A stretch of DNA of 47,920 nucleotides from Desertibaculum subflavum. GTDB taxonomy: Bacteria; Pseudomonadota; Alphaproteobacteria; Ferrovibrionales; Ferrovibrionaceae. The stretch spans positions 1 through 47,920 of the forward strand of contig QOZS01000042.1 of NCBI GenBank assembly GCA_003576705.1. Direction: 5' to 3'. Shown piece by piece: positions 20,378-28,807 of the stretch (positions are counted from its first letter, which is position 1; each line of letters opens with the position of its first letter). The notes under the pieces were generated by a model. It was not told the origin of the DNA. It did not search any database and worked only from the letters and a program-made list of their open reading frames with translations. A program made the translations under genes and the position numbers.

Positions 20378-21538
20378 ATGCACCAGCCGCTTCCGGGACA
20401 GCCCTTCCGTGTCGCGGTGCCGGACAGCACGCTTGCCGATCTGCAGTTACGACTTGGCCGCACCCGCTGGCCGAACGAGCCGGTGCAGGCCGGCTGGCGC
20501 TGGGGCGCCAAACTCGATTATGTCCGCCGCCTGGTCGCTCATTGGCAGGCCGGCTTCGACTGGCGGGCCTGGGAAGCCAGAATCAACGGCTTCGACCAGC
20601 GCCTGATCGAGGTCGACGGCCTCAAGATTCACACGCTGATCGAGCCGGGCTCGGGATCGAAGCCGCTGCCGCTGATCCTCACGCATGGCTGGCCCGGCTC
20701 GTTCCTCGAGTTCATCGACATCATCGAGCCGCTGGCGCATCCGGAACGGTTCGGCGGCAGCGCCGACGATGCCTTCACGGTGATCGTGCCGAGCCTGCCG
20801 GGCTATGGCTTTTCCGACCCGCCGCCCTCGCCGATCACGCCGCGTGACGTGGCGGCGCTGTGGCACAAGCTCGCGGTCGAGAAGCTCGGGCTGACCCGCT
20901 ACGTCGCACAGGGCGGGGATTGGGGCAGCGCCGTCACCTCCTGGCTCGCGCTCGACCATCCGGCCAATCTCGCCGCCATCCACCTCAACATGACCGGGCT
21001 CAGGCCCTGGACCGGCGCAGGCGCGGCGCCGGTGACCGACGAAGAGAAGGGGTGGATCGCACGCATCCAGAAGCACCTGGCGCGCGAGACCGCCTATCAG
21101 CAGATTCAGGGCACCAAGCCGCAGACGCTCGCCTATGCGCTCACGGATTCGCCGGCGGGCCTCGCCGGCTGGATCGTGGAGAAATTCCATGGCTGGACCG
21201 TCGGCGGCGAGGACCGCGACCCGCCCTTCGACATGGACTGGCTGCTCGCCAATGTGATGCTCTACTGGCTGAACGGCATCAACGCGGCGAACTGGCTGTA
21301 CGTGTCAATCGTGGAAGGTAAGGCCGGCGCATTAAAGGCCGGCGAGCGGGTCGGTGTGCCGACCGGGCTCTCGCTGTTCCCGCGCGACCTCCTGCTGCCC
21401 CCGCCGCGGAGCTGGGTGGAGCGCGCGTACGATGTTCGCTACTACCGCGTCTTCGAGCAGGGCGGACATTTCCCGGCGGTCGAGCAAGCCCCGCTTCTCG
21501 CCGACGAAATCCGCGCCTTCTTCCGCGACTACCGCTAG
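20378..21538 (+). CDS. Epoxide hydrolase (EHN-domain, alpha/beta-hydrolase fold)
   Basis: 386 residues. The N-terminal EHN domain (FRVAVPDSTLADLQLRLGRTRWP, about 10–110) is followed by an alpha/beta-hydrolase core. The oxyanion motif HGWPGS is at 103–108, the nucleophile is Asp181 in QGGDWGSAV, and the catalytic His is in EQGGHFPAVE near residue 365. This layout matches microsomal-type epoxide hydrolases, which open epoxides to diols. The substrate is unknown. Downstream, AhpD-like, MaoC and ArfB genes follow with short gaps, probably in one transcript. Confidence 0.88.
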   Translation: MHQPLPGQPFRVAVPDSTLADLQLRLGRTRWPNEPVQAGWRWGAKLDYVRRLVAHWQAGFDWRAWEARINGFDQRLIEVDGLKIHTLIEPGSGSKPLPLILTHGWPGSFLEFIDIIEPLAHPERFGGSADDAFTVIVPSLPGYGFSDPPPSPITPRDVAALWHKLAVEKLGLTRYVAQGGDWGSAVTSWLALDHPANLAAIHLNMTGLRPWTGAGAAPVTDEEKGWIARIQKHLARETAYQQIQGTKPQTLAYALTDSPAGLAGWIVEKFHGWTVGGEDRDPPFDMDWLLANVMLYWLNGINAANWLYVSIVEGKAGALKAGERVGVPTGLSLFPRDLLLPPPRSWVERAYDVRYYRVFEQGGHFPAVEQAPLLADEIRAFFRDYR

Positions 21539-21547
21539 GAGAGTTCC

Positions 21548-21904
21548 GTGACCGTCGACGTCGATGCCAATATCGCTTCCATCAAGAACGGCATGGCCGC
21601 GCTGAACCAGGCCATCCCGGATGTGCTGAAGGGCTTCACCGATATCGGCAAGGCCGTCTACAAGGACGGCGCACTGCCTGCCAAGACCAAGGAGCTGCTC
21701 GCCCTTGCTTCCGCCATCGCGGCACGTTGCGAGGGCTGTGTCGTCGCGCATGTCAGGAACTCCATGCGGCACGGCATGACCAAGGCAGAACTGGAGGAGC
21801 TGATCGGCGTCGCCGTGCATATGGGCGGCGGGCCGTCGCTGACCTATGGCATCAAGGCGCTGGAGAGCTTCGAACAGCTTTCCGCGCAGGCGCAGAAGCG
21901 ATGA
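21548..21904 (+). CDS. Carboxymuconolactone decarboxylase/AhpD-like family protein
   Basis: 118 residues, all-helical family. The AhpD-type redox motif CEGCVVAH (Cys61, Cys64, His68) is intact, so peroxidase-like or disulfide-reductase activity is more likely than true carboxymuconolactone decarboxylation. A GAGAGTTCC region precedes the GTG start. It ends in ATGA, shared with the MaoC gene. Confidence 0.85.
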   Translation: MTVDVDANIASIKNGMAALNQAIPDVLKGFTDIGKAVYKDGALPAKTKELLALASAIAARCEGCVVAHVRNSMRHGMTKAELEELIGVAVHMGGGPSLTYGIKALESFEQLSAQAQKR

Positions 21905-22350
21905 ACTCGCGCTATTTCGAGGATTACGAGCAGGGCGAGATCATCCGCGGCGCCGGCATCACGCTGAGCGAGAGCGACATCATCGAGTTTGCCTTCAAAT
22001 ACGATCCGCAGCCCTTCCACATCGACAAGATCGCCGCATCGGCGTCGATCTATGGCGGGCTGATCGCCAGCGGCTGGCATGTCATGGCGGTCAGCTTCCG
22101 CATGCTGGTGCAGGCAGGATTTCTGGGGGAAGGCAGCATGGGTTCGCCCGGCCTGGACGAACTGCGCTGGCACCTGCCGACCCGCCCCGGCGATACGCTG
22201 CTGCCCGAGGTAGAGGTGATGGAGATGCGGCCGTCCAGCTCCAAGCCCGACCGCGGCATCGTGATGATGGCCTACCGCATCAAGAACCAGAAGGGCGAGC
22301 TGGTGATGAGCCTGAAAAGCGCCCAACTGGTGAAGAAGCGCCCAGCCTAG
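21901..22350 (+). CDS. MaoC-like (R)-specific dehydratase family protein
   Basis: 149 residues, single hot-dog fold. The hydratase motif appears as FAFKYDPQPFHID (catalytic Asp/His), followed by IYGGLIASGWHVMAVSFRM, which is typical of MaoC dehydratases. Likely hydration or dehydration of a short enoyl/3-hydroxyacyl-CoA. It overlaps the previous gene by ATGA, and arfB starts 11 bases after its stop. Confidence 0.9.
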   Translation: MNSRYFEDYEQGEIIRGAGITLSESDIIEFAFKYDPQPFHIDKIAASASIYGGLIASGWHVMAVSFRMLVQAGFLGEGSMGSPGLDELRWHLPTRPGDTLLPEVEVMEMRPSSSKPDRGIVMMAYRIKNQKGELVMSLKSAQLVKKRPA

Positions 22351-22361
22351 ATGGCCCTGCG

Positions 22362-22775
22362 GTGAGCGATCGTCGCTTCCAGATTCCGGCGGAGGCCGTC
22401 GAAGAGCGCTTCGTGCGTGCCTCCGGCCCGGGCGGCCAGAACGTCAACAAAGTCTCCACCGCGGTGGAGCTGCGCGTCGATATCACCAAGCTCGATCTGC
22501 ACCCCGCGATGCTGGCGCGGTTTGCGGTGCTGGCCGGCCGCCGGCTGACCAAGGACGGCGTGCTGGTGATCGACGCCGACCGGTTCCGCTCGCAGGACCG
22601 CAATCGCGAAGATGCCTATGCGCGGGTTCACGAGCTGCTGGCGCGCGCCGCCGAGCGGCCGAAGCCGCGCCGCCCGTCAAAACCGACCAAGGCCTCCAAG
22701 GAACGCCGCCTGGAATCGAAGCGACAGCGCCAGACCACCAAGCAGCAGCGCGGGCGAGTGAGCCGCGAGGATTAG
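22362..22775 (+). CDS. arfB: Alternative ribosome-rescue factor ArfB (peptidyl-tRNA hydrolase, YaeJ family)
   Basis: Frees ribosomes stalled on mRNAs without a stop codon. 137 residues from a GTG at 22362. The catalytic GGQ is at 24–26 in RASGPGGQNVNKVSTAVELR. The C-terminal 40 residues are a basic tail (KPTKASKERRLESKRQRQTTKQQRGR) that enters the empty mRNA channel in this family; it lacks domain 2 of true release factors. A 4-codon reading frame (ATG at 22351, ending TGA at 22363–22365) overlaps the start, probably by chance. The stop overlaps the accA stop from the other strand. Confidence 0.93.
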   Translation: MSDRRFQIPAEAVEERFVRASGPGGQNVNKVSTAVELRVDITKLDLHPAMLARFAVLAGRRLTKDGVLVIDADRFRSQDRNREDAYARVHELLARAAERPKPRRPSKPTKASKERRLESKRQRQTTKQQRGRVSRED

Positions 22776-23722
22776 ATGCCGCGGCCCATATCGAGGAACT
22801 TGCGCCGCCGCTGCTCCCGCAGCGCGTTCGGATCCTGCCCGGCCAGCTGGTCGAGATGACGGCCGACGGCATCGCCGACGCTGCGCACCGTATCCTCCGC
22901 GGCGCGATGGGCGCCGCCGAGCGGCTCCGGCACGATCTCGTCGATCACGCCGAGGCGAAGCAGGTCGGCGGCGGTGACCTTGAGCGCCTCGGCGGCGTCC
23001 GGCGCCTTGTCGGAGGCATGCCAGAGGATCGACGCGCAGGCCTCGGGCGAGGCGACCGAATAGATCGCATGCTCGAGCATCAGCACGCGGTCGGCAGCGC
23101 CGATGGCGATGGCGCCGCCCGAGCCGCCCTCGCCCACGACGGCCGCGACCAGCGGCACCTTAATGTCGAGGCAGCAGTCGATGGCGCGGGCGATCGCCTC
23201 GGCCTGGCCGCGTGCTTCGGCATCGACGCCGGGATAGGCGCCGGGCGTGTCGATGAAGGTGACGACCGGCACGCGGAACCGGTCGGCCATGCGCATCAGG
23301 CGGATCGCCTTGCGATAGCCCTCCGGCCGGGCCATGCCGAAATTGTGCTTGATCCGGCCTTCGGTGCCGCGGCCCTTCTCGTGGCCGATCACCATGACCG
23401 AGCGGCCGCGGAGACGGCCGAGCCCGCCCACGATCGCGGTGTCGTCGGCAAAGCCGCGATCGCCGGCCAAGGCTACGAATTCCTCGATCAACCCGCCGAT
23501 ATAATCCTCGAAATGCGGCCGGTCCTGGTGGCGCGCCACCTGGGTTTTCTGCCAGGGCTCGAGCTTGCCGTAGACGGTGCGGATCATCGCCTCCGCCTTG
23601 GCGCGCAGCCGCGTCAGCTCGTCGGCGACGTTGACATTGCCACCCTCCGCCGTCCGCTCCAGCTCGCGGATGGAGTTCTCCAGCTCGGCGATCGGTTTCT
23701 CGAAATCCAGGTAGACCCGCAT
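22772..23722 (-). CDS. accA: Acetyl-CoA carboxylase carboxyltransferase subunit alpha
   Basis: 316 residues, the standard length. With AccD it transfers CO2 from carboxybiotin to acetyl-CoA, the committed step of fatty-acid synthesis. The N-terminal helices (YLDFEKPIAELENSIREL), GGLGRLRGRSVMVIGHEKGR, FGMARPEGYRKAIRLM, FIDTPGAYPGVDAEARGQ and GEGGSGGAIAIG are diagnostic. accD is not in the window. Its stop shares the tetranucleotide TTAG with the convergent arfB gene. Confidence 0.97.
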   Translation of the reverse strand: MRVYLDFEKPIAELENSIRELERTAEGGNVNVADELTRLRAKAEAMIRTVYGKLEPWQKTQVARHQDRPHFEDYIGGLIEEFVALAGDRGFADDTAIVGGLGRLRGRSVMVIGHEKGRGTEGRIKHNFGMARPEGYRKAIRLMRMADRFRVPVVTFIDTPGAYPGVDAEARGQAEAIARAIDCCLDIKVPLVAAVVGEGGSGGAIAIGAADRVLMLEHAIYSVASPEACASILWHASDKAPDAAEALKVTAADLLRLGVIDEIVPEPLGGAHRAAEDTVRSVGDAVGRHLDQLAGQDPNALREQRRRKFLDMGRGI

Positions 23723-23793
23723 CCGGCCCTTCTAGCACGGATGGGCGCGCCGACAAGCTGCCGCTAAGCTCCAGGAAACATGGGAGGAACAGG

Positions 23794-24834
23794 ATGAGAC
23801 CCCAGGCCCAGCCTCTGCCGCTTCTGCCCACCATGGGGGTCGGTTCCTACGCCTCGCCGGGCTGGTTCACCCTTGGCCGCAGCCGGATCCGCGAGGGCGA
23901 GCTTGGCCCCGCCGATATCGACGAGATGTTCGAGGACGCGACCCGCATCGCCATCGCCGACCAGATCGAGGCCGGCATCGACATCGTTTCCGATGGCGAA
24001 CTGAGGCGACAGCGCTTCGTCTACGAGATGTTCGACCGCCTGAGCGGCCTGAAGCGCGTGCCTTCGCGCCGCAAGCTCGGCGTGCCGTTCTACGACATGG
24101 CGCCCGGCTTCTCCGTGGAGGGCGAGGTGACGGCGCCAAACGGGCTTGGCGTGGCGATTGAATTCGAGGCGCTGAAGCGCCTGGCACCGGGCCACGCATT
24201 GAAGGTGGCGCTCCCCGGCCCGCTGACTTTCGCGGGCAGCATCATGCCGGCGCGGGGTCAGGAGCGCGCAACGCTCGATCGGCTGTCAGACATCTTGCGG
24301 GACGAGCTTGCGCGCCTCGTGGCGGCCGGTGCCGATTGCATCCAGCTCGACGAGCCGGGCTTTGCCGAGCCGCCTTATGGCCTTTCCTCCGCCGAGGCGG
24401 CGCTGGTCATCAACCGCACCATCGAAGGGCTGGATGCGCGCATGGCCGTGCATGTCTGCTTCGGCAACAATGCCGGCCGGCCGAAGCGCCCACGCGCCAT
24501 GCGGCCGCTGATGGATGGCATGGCGACGCTCGCCTGCCAACAGCTGGTCCTGGAATTCGCCAACCGCGAGATGGCCGACCTGGAATTGCTGTCGGAACTG
24601 TCCATGCGTTTCGATATCGCCGCCGGCGTGGTCGATGTGAAAAGCTTCCACGTCGAAACGCCGGCCGAGGTCGCGGCGCGGATCGAGCGATGCCTCGACC
24701 ACGTGAAGCCCGATCGGCTGACGGTGACAGCCGATTGCGGCTTCTCCGCCCTGCCCCGCTTCCTCGCCCGTGCCAAAATGCAGGCAATGGTGGAAGGCGC
24801 GCGCCTGGTCCGTGCGCGCCTCGATGCGTCCTAG
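23794..24834 (+). CDS. MetE-like methyltransferase (C-terminal-domain-only cobalamin-independent methionine synthase family)
   Basis: 346 residues, corresponding to only the catalytic half of MetE. Expected zinc ligands are visible: the His and Cys of AVHVCFGN and the Cys of VTADCGFSALPR; DCIQLDEPGFAE supplies the acidic substrate-binding residues. N-terminal PTMGVGSYASPGWF and SDGELRRQRFVYEM are typical of this short group. Such enzymes transfer methyl groups to homocysteine or related thiols from small corrinoid-independent donors; the donor here is unknown. The ATG follows GGAGGAACAGG. The stop overlaps that of the convergent lyase gene by CTAG. Confidence 0.82.
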   Translation: MRPQAQPLPLLPTMGVGSYASPGWFTLGRSRIREGELGPADIDEMFEDATRIAIADQIEAGIDIVSDGELRRQRFVYEMFDRLSGLKRVPSRRKLGVPFYDMAPGFSVEGEVTAPNGLGVAIEFEALKRLAPGHALKVALPGPLTFAGSIMPARGQERATLDRLSDILRDELARLVAAGADCIQLDEPGFAEPPYGLSSAEAALVINRTIEGLDARMAVHVCFGNNAGRPKRPRAMRPLMDGMATLACQQLVLEFANREMADLELLSELSMRFDIAAGVVDVKSFHVETPAEVAARIERCLDHVKPDRLTVTADCGFSALPRFLARAKMQAMVEGARLVRARLDAS

Positions 24835-25814
24835 CCGCGCGCGGCGATCCGGTCGGCCATCTTGACGATCACCTCGGCCTGGCGGATCGAGGCATAGTCG
24901 ATCAGCTTGCCGTCCAGCGCCGCCGCGCCCTGCCCGCTCGCCTCGGCCTGGCGCATCGCCTCGATAATGCGGCGGGCCTGTTTCACTTCCGCCTCGCTCG
25001 GGCTGAACAGCTGGTTGGCCAGCGGAATCTGCGCCGGATGGATCGCCCACTTGCCCTCGCAGCCGAGCGCCGCGGCACGGTTCGCCTGCGCGGTGTAGCC
25101 GTCCGGATCCTTGAAATCGCCGAACGGGCCGTCGATGGCACGCAGGCCGTTGGCGCGCGCGGCGACGACCAGCCGCGAAATGGCGTAGTGCCACATATCG
25201 CCCCACACGAAGTCGCGCCGGCCGGACGCGTCGAGCGGATCGGTCAGCACGCCGTAGAGCTTGTTCGGCCCGCCGATATTGGTGATCTTGGCCTTGGTCG
25301 AGGCGGCGTAGTCGGCCACACCGAAGTGGAGCGATTCGTTCCGCGGACTGGCGGCGGCGATCTCGGCGATGTTCTGCATGCCGAGCGCGGTTTCGATGAT
25401 CAGCTCGAAGCCGATCTTCTTCTTGCGGCCCTTGGCCTTCTCGATCTGCGTCACCAGCATGTCGACGGCGTAGACATCCGCGGCGGTGCCGACCTTGGGG
25501 ATCATGATCAGGTCGATGCGGTCGCCCGCGCCCTCCAGCACCTCGACCACGTCGCGGTACATGAAATGGGTGTCGAGCCCGTTGATACGGACCGACATGG
25601 TCTTGTTGCCCCAGTCGATCTCGTTCAGCGCCTGGATGATGTTCTTGCGCGCCTGCGGCTTGTCGTCCGGCGCCACCGCATCCTCGAGGTCGAGGAAGAT
25701 CACGTCGGCATCGCCCTTGGCGGCCTTCTCGAACAGCTTGGTGCTGCTGCCCGGAACCGAGAGTTCCGACCGGTTGACGCGCGCCGGCGCCGGCTCGACC
25801 AACTTGAAGCTCAC
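24831..25814 (-). CDS. mcl1: HpcH/HpaI-type CoA-ester lyase, probable L-malyl-CoA/beta-methylmalyl-CoA lyase
   Basis: 327 residues from a GTG at 25814, preceded by GGAGGTG. The (beta/alpha)8 signatures include FLDLEDAVAPDDKPQARKNI, TMSVRINGLDTHFMYRDVVEVLE, LIMIPKVGTAADVYAVD, FELIIETALGMQN, and CEGKWAIHPAQIPLAN. These closely follow the malyl-CoA lyase (Mcl1) pattern of ethylmalonyl-CoA-pathway or serine-cycle bacteria, which cleaves malyl-CoA to glyoxylate and acetyl-CoA. A related thioesterase (Mcl2) or citramalyl-CoA lyase remains possible, and no other pathway gene is nearby to decide. Confidence 0.75.
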   Translation of the reverse strand: MSFKLVEPAPARVNRSELSVPGSSTKLFEKAAKGDADVIFLDLEDAVAPDDKPQARKNIIQALNEIDWGNKTMSVRINGLDTHFMYRDVVEVLEGAGDRIDLIMIPKVGTAADVYAVDMLVTQIEKAKGRKKKIGFELIIETALGMQNIAEIAAASPRNESLHFGVADYAASTKAKITNIGGPNKLYGVLTDPLDASGRRDFVWGDMWHYAISRLVVAARANGLRAIDGPFGDFKDPDGYTAQANRAAALGCEGKWAIHPAQIPLANQLFSPSEAEVKQARRIIEAMRQAEASGQGAAALDGKLIDYASIRQAEVIVKMADRIAARG

Positions 25815-25866
25815 ACCACACCTCCGTTGCGAGAACGGCGCAAATTGCTGCGCTGCCGCAAAACTG

Positions 25867-26796
25867 TCAACGCGCTGGCTTGGCCTTGGCGAGCGGGTGG
25901 TGCACGGTCACGAGCTGGCGCAGCCGATCCTCCAGGACGTGGGTGTAGATCTGCGTCGTCGCGATATCGGCATGGCCCAGCATGCGCTGCACGGCCCGGA
26001 GGTCGGCGCCGCCCGCCAGCAGATGCGTGGCAAAGGCGTGCCGCAGCACATGCGGCGAGATCCGGGCGGGGTCGATGCCCGCCTCGATGGCCACGGCGTC
26101 GAGCAGCTGGTGAAACCGCGCCCGGGTGAGATGCCCCTCTTTCGAGCGCGAGGGAAACAGCCAGCGAGAGGTCTTGGCGCCCTTGGGCAGGAAATGACCG
26201 CGCACCGCCCCGTAGGCACGAAGCGCCGCAATGGCGGCGTCGTGCAGCGGCACCACCCGCTCCTTGTCGCCCTTGCCCCGAACCAGCAGCAGCCGGGGAT
26301 CGCCTTCGGTCGGCGGATAGGGCAGACCGACCAGCTCCGACACCCGCAGCCCGGCGCCGTAGAGCAGTTCCAGCAGGCAGGCGAGCCGGACCGCATCGGG
26401 CCCGTCGCGCTTCGCGATGACCTCGAACAGCCGCTCGACCTCCGCCTCGGACAGCACCTTGGGCAGCGGACGGCCCCGCTTCGGCGCGTCGAGCACCGTC
26501 GTCGGATTGTCCGCCCGCAGGCCTTCGCCATGCAGGAAGCCGAAAAACTGGCGCAGGGCCGAAAGCCGCCGTGCCGATGTCGCCGGCGCCATGCCGGCAC
26601 GGTGCAGGGCACGGAGATAGCCGCGCAGGTCGGTATCCGTCGCCGTGGCGAACGAGACGCGCTTCCCGGTCAGTTGTGCCGAAGCGTGCTCCAGGTCTCG
26701 GCGATAGGCGTCGACGGTATTGGCGGCGGCGCCGCGCTCGGCAACGAGCATTTCCAGGAAGCGATCGATGAGCTGGCTGTCCGCCGCGGCGCTCAC
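25867..26796 (-). CDS. xerD: Site-specific tyrosine recombinase XerD
   Basis: 309 residues from a GTG at 26796, whose GTGA overlaps the stop of the upstream gene. The N-terminal SAM-like DNA-binding domain (LIDRFLEMLVAERGAAANTVDAYRRDL) is followed by the catalytic domain. All catalytic residues are present: Arg151 (GAGLRVSEL), Lys175 (RGKGDKER), His249 and Arg252 (HVLRHAFATHLL), His275 (LGHADIATT) and the nucleophile Tyr284 (IYTHV). It resolves chromosome dimers at dif with XerC. Position beside aroK–aroB supports XerD rather than a mobile-element integrase. The open frame continues upstream of the GTG only as shadow sequence. Confidence 0.92.
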   Translation of the reverse strand: MSAAADSQLIDRFLEMLVAERGAAANTVDAYRRDLEHASAQLTGKRVSFATATDTDLRGYLRALHRAGMAPATSARRLSALRQFFGFLHGEGLRADNPTTVLDAPKRGRPLPKVLSEAEVERLFEVIAKRDGPDAVRLACLLELLYGAGLRVSELVGLPYPPTEGDPRLLLVRGKGDKERVVPLHDAAIAALRAYGAVRGHFLPKGAKTSRWLFPSRSKEGHLTRARFHQLLDAVAIEAGIDPARISPHVLRHAFATHLLAGGADLRAVQRMLGHADIATTQIYTHVLEDRLRQLVTVHHPLAKAKPAR

Positions 26797-28541
26797 AGGC
26801 CGCGCCCGATCGCCGCCTCCAGGGCCAGCCGCCGTGCCTCGCGCTCGAAGCCGATGCGGACGAGCGAGTCGAGCACCGTGGCGAGCGCGTCGGCCTCTAG
26901 CGCCGCCGCGCTGTCGCCTCCCAGCGCAATCAGCGCGTAGGCGATGGTTTCCCCCATCCGGCCGGCCTGGGCCGAGGCCCGCATCGCCTGCATGGTGGCG
27001 ACGTTGGGCCGCCGGCCCACCGTCGTCCCGCCGGCGGCGGCGAGCCGGCCCCAGACATCCGGGGGCACCTCGCGGCCCAGTCCCTGCAGCGCGGAGAGCA
27101 GGGCGACGGCGCGGCCCTCGAAACCCTCGATCGGACCGCCGGCCCGCCAGGCATCGATCCAGTCGCGCAGGTCGGCGGGTTCGAGCCGCTCGCCGGCGGC
27201 GACGGCCAACAACGGCACCAGCCGCACGGCCTCGCGTGCCGCCTGCAGCGCGCCGCCGCGCCCTTCCAGCCGCAGCAACTGCTCCCACCCATCGGCCGCC
27301 GCTTCCTGGCCGGCGACCAGCAGCAGGCGGGCGGCCTTGGGCGCCAGGCCGATCGCTTCCGGAACAGGATCGATCCCCAGAAGCGCATCGAGATGCACCA
27401 TCGCAAGCCGCGTATCGAGCCCGCCTTCACGGGCACGCAATCGCTCGAGCGCGGTGCTCAGCACCTTGCTGCGTTCGCCTTCGGCGGCACGCTGCACCGC
27501 CCGAAACAGGGCAGCGCGAAACCGCGCATTGTCGGCCGTCCGGGCAGCGAGCGCCGCCGCGAGGTCCTTGGCGGCGATCTCCTCCCGGCCATAGGCGGTG
27601 CGCAGCGCTTCGACCGGCATGGCGCCGTACACGAAGGCCCGTTCCGCCGCGAGCCACCGGATCTCGGCGGGCACTTTCGCGATTTCGGCGACCAGCCGCG
27701 CGCCGGCCGGCGGCATCGCCTCGACCGTTGCCCCGGTCGGCGCCTTGTTCGCCGCCTTCAGCATCGCAATCTGCAACGGTGTCGGTGACTTGATGTCGAT
27801 CAGCTTGTCATCGCCATATCCGGAGAGCTGGGCGATCAGGGCCTGAAAGGCCGGATCGGCCTCGCCGCGTTCGCGCAGCAGGCCGGCCTGCAGATTGGCG
27901 CCGGCCAGGTCCTTGGCAAGCGCCCGGCAGAAGGCAAAGGCCTTGCTCCAGGCAGCGTCGCGCCCGCTGTCGGGAATCGAGGGAAGCGTCGCGCAGGCAT
28001 CCTGCGGCCGGTCGGCGAGGAATGCCGCATCGACCGTCCGCATCGTCGCCATGCTGCCCGGGGCGAGGCGCGCCAGCCGGAACGCCGAGTCGGGATCGCC
28101 GATCGCCGTCAGCCGCTCGATGCGGGATGCAAAAAGGCCGGACTGCCCCCCATCGGCAGGAGGCATGTCCGCCTCACTCAGCAGCAGGCGGCGCGCCAGG
28201 TTCAGCGCGGCAGGCGACGGCGTCGGTTGAATCGCCGCCACCAAGCGGTCGATCTGCGCCCGGTCGGTGCCCTGCCAGAAGCTCCGGGGCAATCCGCCAT
28301 CGGTCTCCCGCAGCAGGCCGAGGCCGGCGGAATCGACGGCGCCCAGCCGCTCGATCTGGACGCCTTCCGGAACAGCGCCGGATGGCTGTCCTTCCGCCGG
28401 ACGCTGATCCGAGGCGGGCGCCGCGCCGCCACGCAGCCCCGGAATCAGAGGAACCGGGCCGCCTTGCGCCAAAGCGACGATCGGCGCCGCCAGGACGATG
28501 AGGCCGAACAGGGCCCCGAGGCTAGCGCGGCAACCGCCCAT
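26793..28541 (-). CDS. Conserved periplasmic protein of unknown function upstream of xerD
   Basis: 582 residues, not assigned to a named family. An N-terminal signal peptide (about 1–25, LGALFGLIVLAAPIVALAQG) and a Pro/Gly-rich stretch precede a long Ala/Leu-rich helical region with repeated short helices (for example LARRLLLSEADM, DPDSAFRLARLAPGSM, AAALAARTADNARFRAALF). This looks like degenerate TPR- or HEAT-like solenoid packing. Its last four bases overlap the xerD GTG start, so it is translated with xerD. The first 20 bases overlap a small membrane-protein gene. A structural or scaffold role in the periplasm is inference only. Confidence 0.75.
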   Translation of the reverse strand: MGGCRASLGALFGLIVLAAPIVALAQGGPVPLIPGLRGGAAPASDQRPAEGQPSGAVPEGVQIERLGAVDSAGLGLLRETDGGLPRSFWQGTDRAQIDRLVAAIQPTPSPAALNLARRLLLSEADMPPADGGQSGLFASRIERLTAIGDPDSAFRLARLAPGSMATMRTVDAAFLADRPQDACATLPSIPDSGRDAAWSKAFAFCRALAKDLAGANLQAGLLRERGEADPAFQALIAQLSGYGDDKLIDIKSPTPLQIAMLKAANKAPTGATVEAMPPAGARLVAEIAKVPAEIRWLAAERAFVYGAMPVEALRTAYGREEIAAKDLAAALAARTADNARFRAALFRAVQRAAEGERSKVLSTALERLRAREGGLDTRLAMVHLDALLGIDPVPEAIGLAPKAARLLLVAGQEAAADGWEQLLRLEGRGGALQAAREAVRLVPLLAVAAGERLEPADLRDWIDAWRAGGPIEGFEGRAVALLSALQGLGREVPPDVWGRLAAAGGTTVGRRPNVATMQAMRASAQAGRMGETIAYALIALGGDSAAALEADALATVLDSLVRIGFEREARRLALEAAIGRGL

Positions 28542-28662
28542 CGGGGATGACCTTCTCCACCGGCTGGGTCGGCGCCGGAATGTCCCACAAGGCGAGATAG
28601 GCGATACCGCCGCCCAACAGCAGGACGACGACCACGGCGATCGCGATAATCAGTTTGAGCAT
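28522..28662 (-). CDS. 46-residue single-pass membrane protein
   Basis: Starts MLKLIIAIAVVVVLLLGGGI, a strong transmembrane helix (about 3–25), followed by a short periplasmic tail, ALWDIPAPTQPVEKVIPDGR. It overlaps the start of the 582-residue periplasmic protein by 20 bases and reads the same way, so the two are probably produced together. The tail, with Asp-Ile-Pro-Ala-Pro and Val-Glu-Lys-Val-Ile-Pro-Asp, looks constrained rather than random. Function unknown. Confidence 0.7.
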   Translation of the reverse strand: MLKLIIAIAVVVVLLLGGGIAYLALWDIPAPTQPVEKVIPDGRLPR

Positions 28663-28807
28663 CCAGGGTGCCTTTGGCGTCGACGGCGTCGGCCCGCCCC
28701 GCCGCATCGCCTTGCAACGATTCGATGTTCTGGCACTGTACCGGCCTTGATCGCCCGCGCAAGAACCGCCGTTGCGGCTTGTCGGCGGAACGACCGGAGA
28801 ATGAGGT

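Noticed and set aside
17581..20511. A 976-codon open frame antisense to secA
   Set aside because: In high-GC genes the opposite strand often stays open. Its protein is full of His/Asp/Leu/Arg without motifs, whereas secA on the plus strand is complete with all motifs.
22351..22365. A four-codon reading frame (ATG…TGA) overlapping the arfB start
   Set aside because: Could act as a leader peptide, but nothing supports it; ATG and TGA at this distance are common by chance.
25867..26796. Tyrosine recombinase as a phage or island integrase
   Set aside because: Length, all motifs and the position beside aroK–aroB fit housekeeping XerD; no attachment site or phage genes are adjacent.
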